This document shows, piece after piece, positions 6,189 through 7,130 of a stretch of DNA of 7,130 nt; positions within the stretch are counted from its first letter, which is position 1; each line of letters begins with the position of its first letter. Under the pieces are notes generated by a model. It was not told where the DNA came from and made no database searches. It saw only the letters and a program-made list of their open reading frames with translations. The stretch is from Candidatus Profundicultor aquiphilus (GTDB taxonomy: Bacteria > Atribacterota > Atribacteria > Atribacterales > Caldatribacteriaceae). The position numbers were made by a program, and so were the translations under genes. The DNA lies in assembly GCA_013314795.1 (NCBI GenBank), contig JABUEZ010000106.1, positions 1 to 7,130 on the forward strand. The letters are read 5' to 3'.

Positions 6189-6196
6189 GGTTAACC
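6189..6196. other. Palindrome GGTTAACC next to the lipB promoter
   Basis: A perfect 8-bp palindrome lies about 10 bp downstream of the predicted -10 element, at roughly +4 to +11 of the likely transcript, where an operator could act. A related CGGTTAA copy lies immediately before lipB (6045-6051). Short enough to be chance. Confidence 0.2.
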
Positions 6197-6206
6197 GCAC
6201 GTTTTT

Positions 6207-6215
6207 ATTGTAGCA
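6207..6215 (-). promoter_or_regulatory. Probable extended -10 promoter of the lipB-lipA operon
   Basis: The minus strand reads TGCTACAAT, an extended -10 (TGn plus TACAAT). No good -35 is seen 17 bp upstream (TGGTAT), which is tolerated with an extended -10. Transcription would start near 6200 and leave a leader of about 160 nt before lipB. The site lies between the upstream terminator and lipB, as a new operon requires. Confidence 0.4.
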
Positions 6216-6309
6216 AACTCTCAGCGGAAATACCACGAATGCAAAAAAACAGGCCTCAATCCACTTCTACCGTTTTGAGATTAAACCTTTTCACCTTCAA
6301 AAAATAAAT

Positions 6310-6335
6310 AAGGGGCCTGAGACCTCAGGCCCCTT
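6310..6335 (-). terminator. Intrinsic terminator after the solute-binding protein gene
   Basis: A perfect 11-bp GC-rich stem (AAGGGGCCTGA with TCAGGCCCCTT) with a 4-nt loop lies eight bases beyond the stop codon. On the minus strand it is followed by TTATTTATTTTTTG (the start of which is the plus-strand A-rich stretch at 6297-6309). Strong stem plus T-rich tail makes this a textbook Rho-independent terminator, and it separates the transporter gene from the lip operon. Confidence 0.92.
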
Positions 6336-6343
6336 AGAAACAC

Positions 6344-7130
6344 CTATTTCTTCAACCACTCTTTCGGTGGAGCCAATCTCTTGGCACGGTTATCCACTTC
6401 TTTGATCGCCGCATCGGCTGACATTTCCTGGCTCCATACTTTCTGCAAATGTTCCTGCCACATCTCACTCAGAGTAAAAGCATTGGGGTTGGGAGTCCAC
6501 CGCAGGGCAGCGTACTCTTCCAGATTCTTACTCACCACCGGTCGGCAGGTACCCTGTCCCCAAGCACTGGTCCGCTCTACAATCTGTGGATCGTTCCAGA
6601 CCGAGTTTCGGACTGGAGTTTGGTTATTGTATTTTGCCGAAGCAACCAGCATAACTGGCTTACTGGATGCCCACTCCATGAACAACCAGGCCGCTTTCTT
6701 ATGCTGAGAGGCAGCGTTCATGGCAATAGACCAGGCCCAGATGTTAGACTTAATCCCAGCCGGTCCCTTAGGAACATGAATCGCCTTCCACTTCCCAACA
6801 ATCTGGCTAAAAGCTGGATCTTCCAACTCTGCTCCCCAGTGGTCTGCGTCAATCTGCATCACAGCTTTTCCGGAAGCAAAGGCATCTTTCACATCGTACC
6901 AGTCAAGAGTTGGCCAATCCTTTGGCCCAAAATCTCTCAAAAGCTTCGTCCAGAGGTCGGACATCTGCACCACTGCTTCGCTATAAATACTGGGGTTACC
7001 GTTCTCGTCAAAATCCTTACCACCGTAAGAAGTAAAGAGGCTCAGATACGCAGAGTTAACCGTACCAGCTCCCTTCACGCCCCGGCACGTATACGGCAAC
7101 ATGTCCGTGATTCCATCAGCGTCAAACCCT
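6344..7130 (-). CDS. ABC transporter extracellular solute-binding protein, sugar type (N-terminus cut by right edge)
   Basis: The C-terminal 261 residues of a family 1 solute-binding protein (carbohydrate uptake type CUT1). The frame is open past the ATG at 7102 to the window edge, so that ATG is internal and the signal peptide lies outside. Typical blocks are FTSYGGKDFDENGNPSIYSEAV (first half), FASGKAVMQIDADHWG (the G-x-A-x-M ligand-side motif), PKGPAG, and WLFMEWASS, the hinge-helix region of the second lobe. Many tryptophans and acidic residues fit a sugar- or polyol-binding cleft. Two cysteines only are visible, C15 and C195 of the fragment. Family knowledge: such proteins bind sugars outside the inner membrane and pass them to two permeases and an ATPase, none of which is in the window. 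The ligand is not determinable. It is followed by a strong terminator, so it is the last gene of its unit. Confidence 0.88.
   Translation of the reverse strand, partial: GFDADGITDMLPYTCRGVKGAGTVNSAYLSLFTSYGGKDFDENGNPSIYSEAVVQMSDLWTKLLRDFGPKDWPTLDWYDVKDAFASGKAVMQIDADHWGAELEDPAFSQIVGKWKAIHVPKGPAGIKSNIWAWSIAMNAASQHKKAAWLFMEWASSKPVMLVASAKYNNQTPVRNSVWNDPQIVERTSAWGQGTCRPVVSKNLEEYAALRWTPNPNAFTLSEMWQEHLQKVWSQEMSADAAIKEVDNRAKRLAPPKEWLKK

Larger units (their letters stand above)
6041..6309. other. Intergenic leader region between lipB and the solute-binding protein gene
   Basis: About 270 bases without an ordinary gene. On the minus strand it holds the probable lip promoter near 6207, a palindrome, a hairpin, an AT-rich stretch (about 6064-6090) and the small leader ORF before lipB. 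I recognise no known riboswitch, tRNA or repeat. The only notable plus-strand frame (6239-6307) has no ribosome site. Confidence 0.6.

Noticed and set aside
6239..6307. Plus-strand 22-codon frame between lipB and the solute-binding protein gene
   Set aside because: No ribosome site, and it runs into the A-rich tail of the minus-strand terminator.
7100..7102. ATG at 7102 as the start of the solute-binding protein
   Set aside because: The frame continues to the window edge with family-like sequence (GFDADGITD), and there is no signal peptide after this ATG, so the true start is outside the window.

Overview
The window holds nine protein genes (two cut by its edges) in four transcription units, all with strong bacterial gene starts (GGAGG-type ribosome sites, several ATGA overlaps). 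The base composition is intermediate. A Spy/CpxP-type exported protein suggests a diderm (outer-membrane) bacterium, and the dense packing would suit a thermophilic or anaerobic lineage. I cannot place the organism from sequence alone; an Atribacterota-like lineage is only a guess.

Layout. (1) 1-270, minus: the N-terminal 90 residues of a GNAT-family N-acetyltransferase, running off the left edge. (2) 271-403: divergent intergenic region with heptamers at an 11-bp period, a plausible binding site for an OmpR/PhoB-class regulator, and a possible -10 element. (3) 404-3503, plus: an exported Spy/CpxP/ZraP-like LTxxQ protein, a 9-bp hairpin, then an OmpR/PhoB-type response regulator and a PhoR-like membrane histidine kinase that overlap by ATGA. 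This resembles CpxP-CpxRA or ZraP-ZraSR envelope-stress modules. (4) 6081-3427, minus: a tight cluster running lipB, lipA, a membrane-anchored methyltransferase and an ECF-type S-component-like membrane protein. It has a long leader with a possible 14-codon leader ORF whose stop overlaps the lipB start. (5) 6344-7130, minus: the C-terminal 261 residues of a sugar-type ABC transporter solute-binding protein, ended by a strong intrinsic terminator at 6310-6335.

How the genes work together. LipB and LipA together make protein-bound lipoyl groups: octanoyl transfer, then sulfur insertion. The methyltransferase resembles the FAM173/ATPSCKMT protein-lysine methyltransferases and is translationally coupled to lipA. 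The last gene is probably the substrate-binding subunit of a vitamin-type transporter, with no energising subunits in view. The histidine kinase gene and this last gene converge and overlap by 77 bp, with no terminator between them.

The observations most worth a second look are the FAM173-like methyltransferase in a lipoate operon, the 11-bp-phased repeats before the Spy-like gene, the leader ORF at lipB, and the tail-to-tail overlap. I see no mobile element, CRISPR array, tRNA or rRNA.
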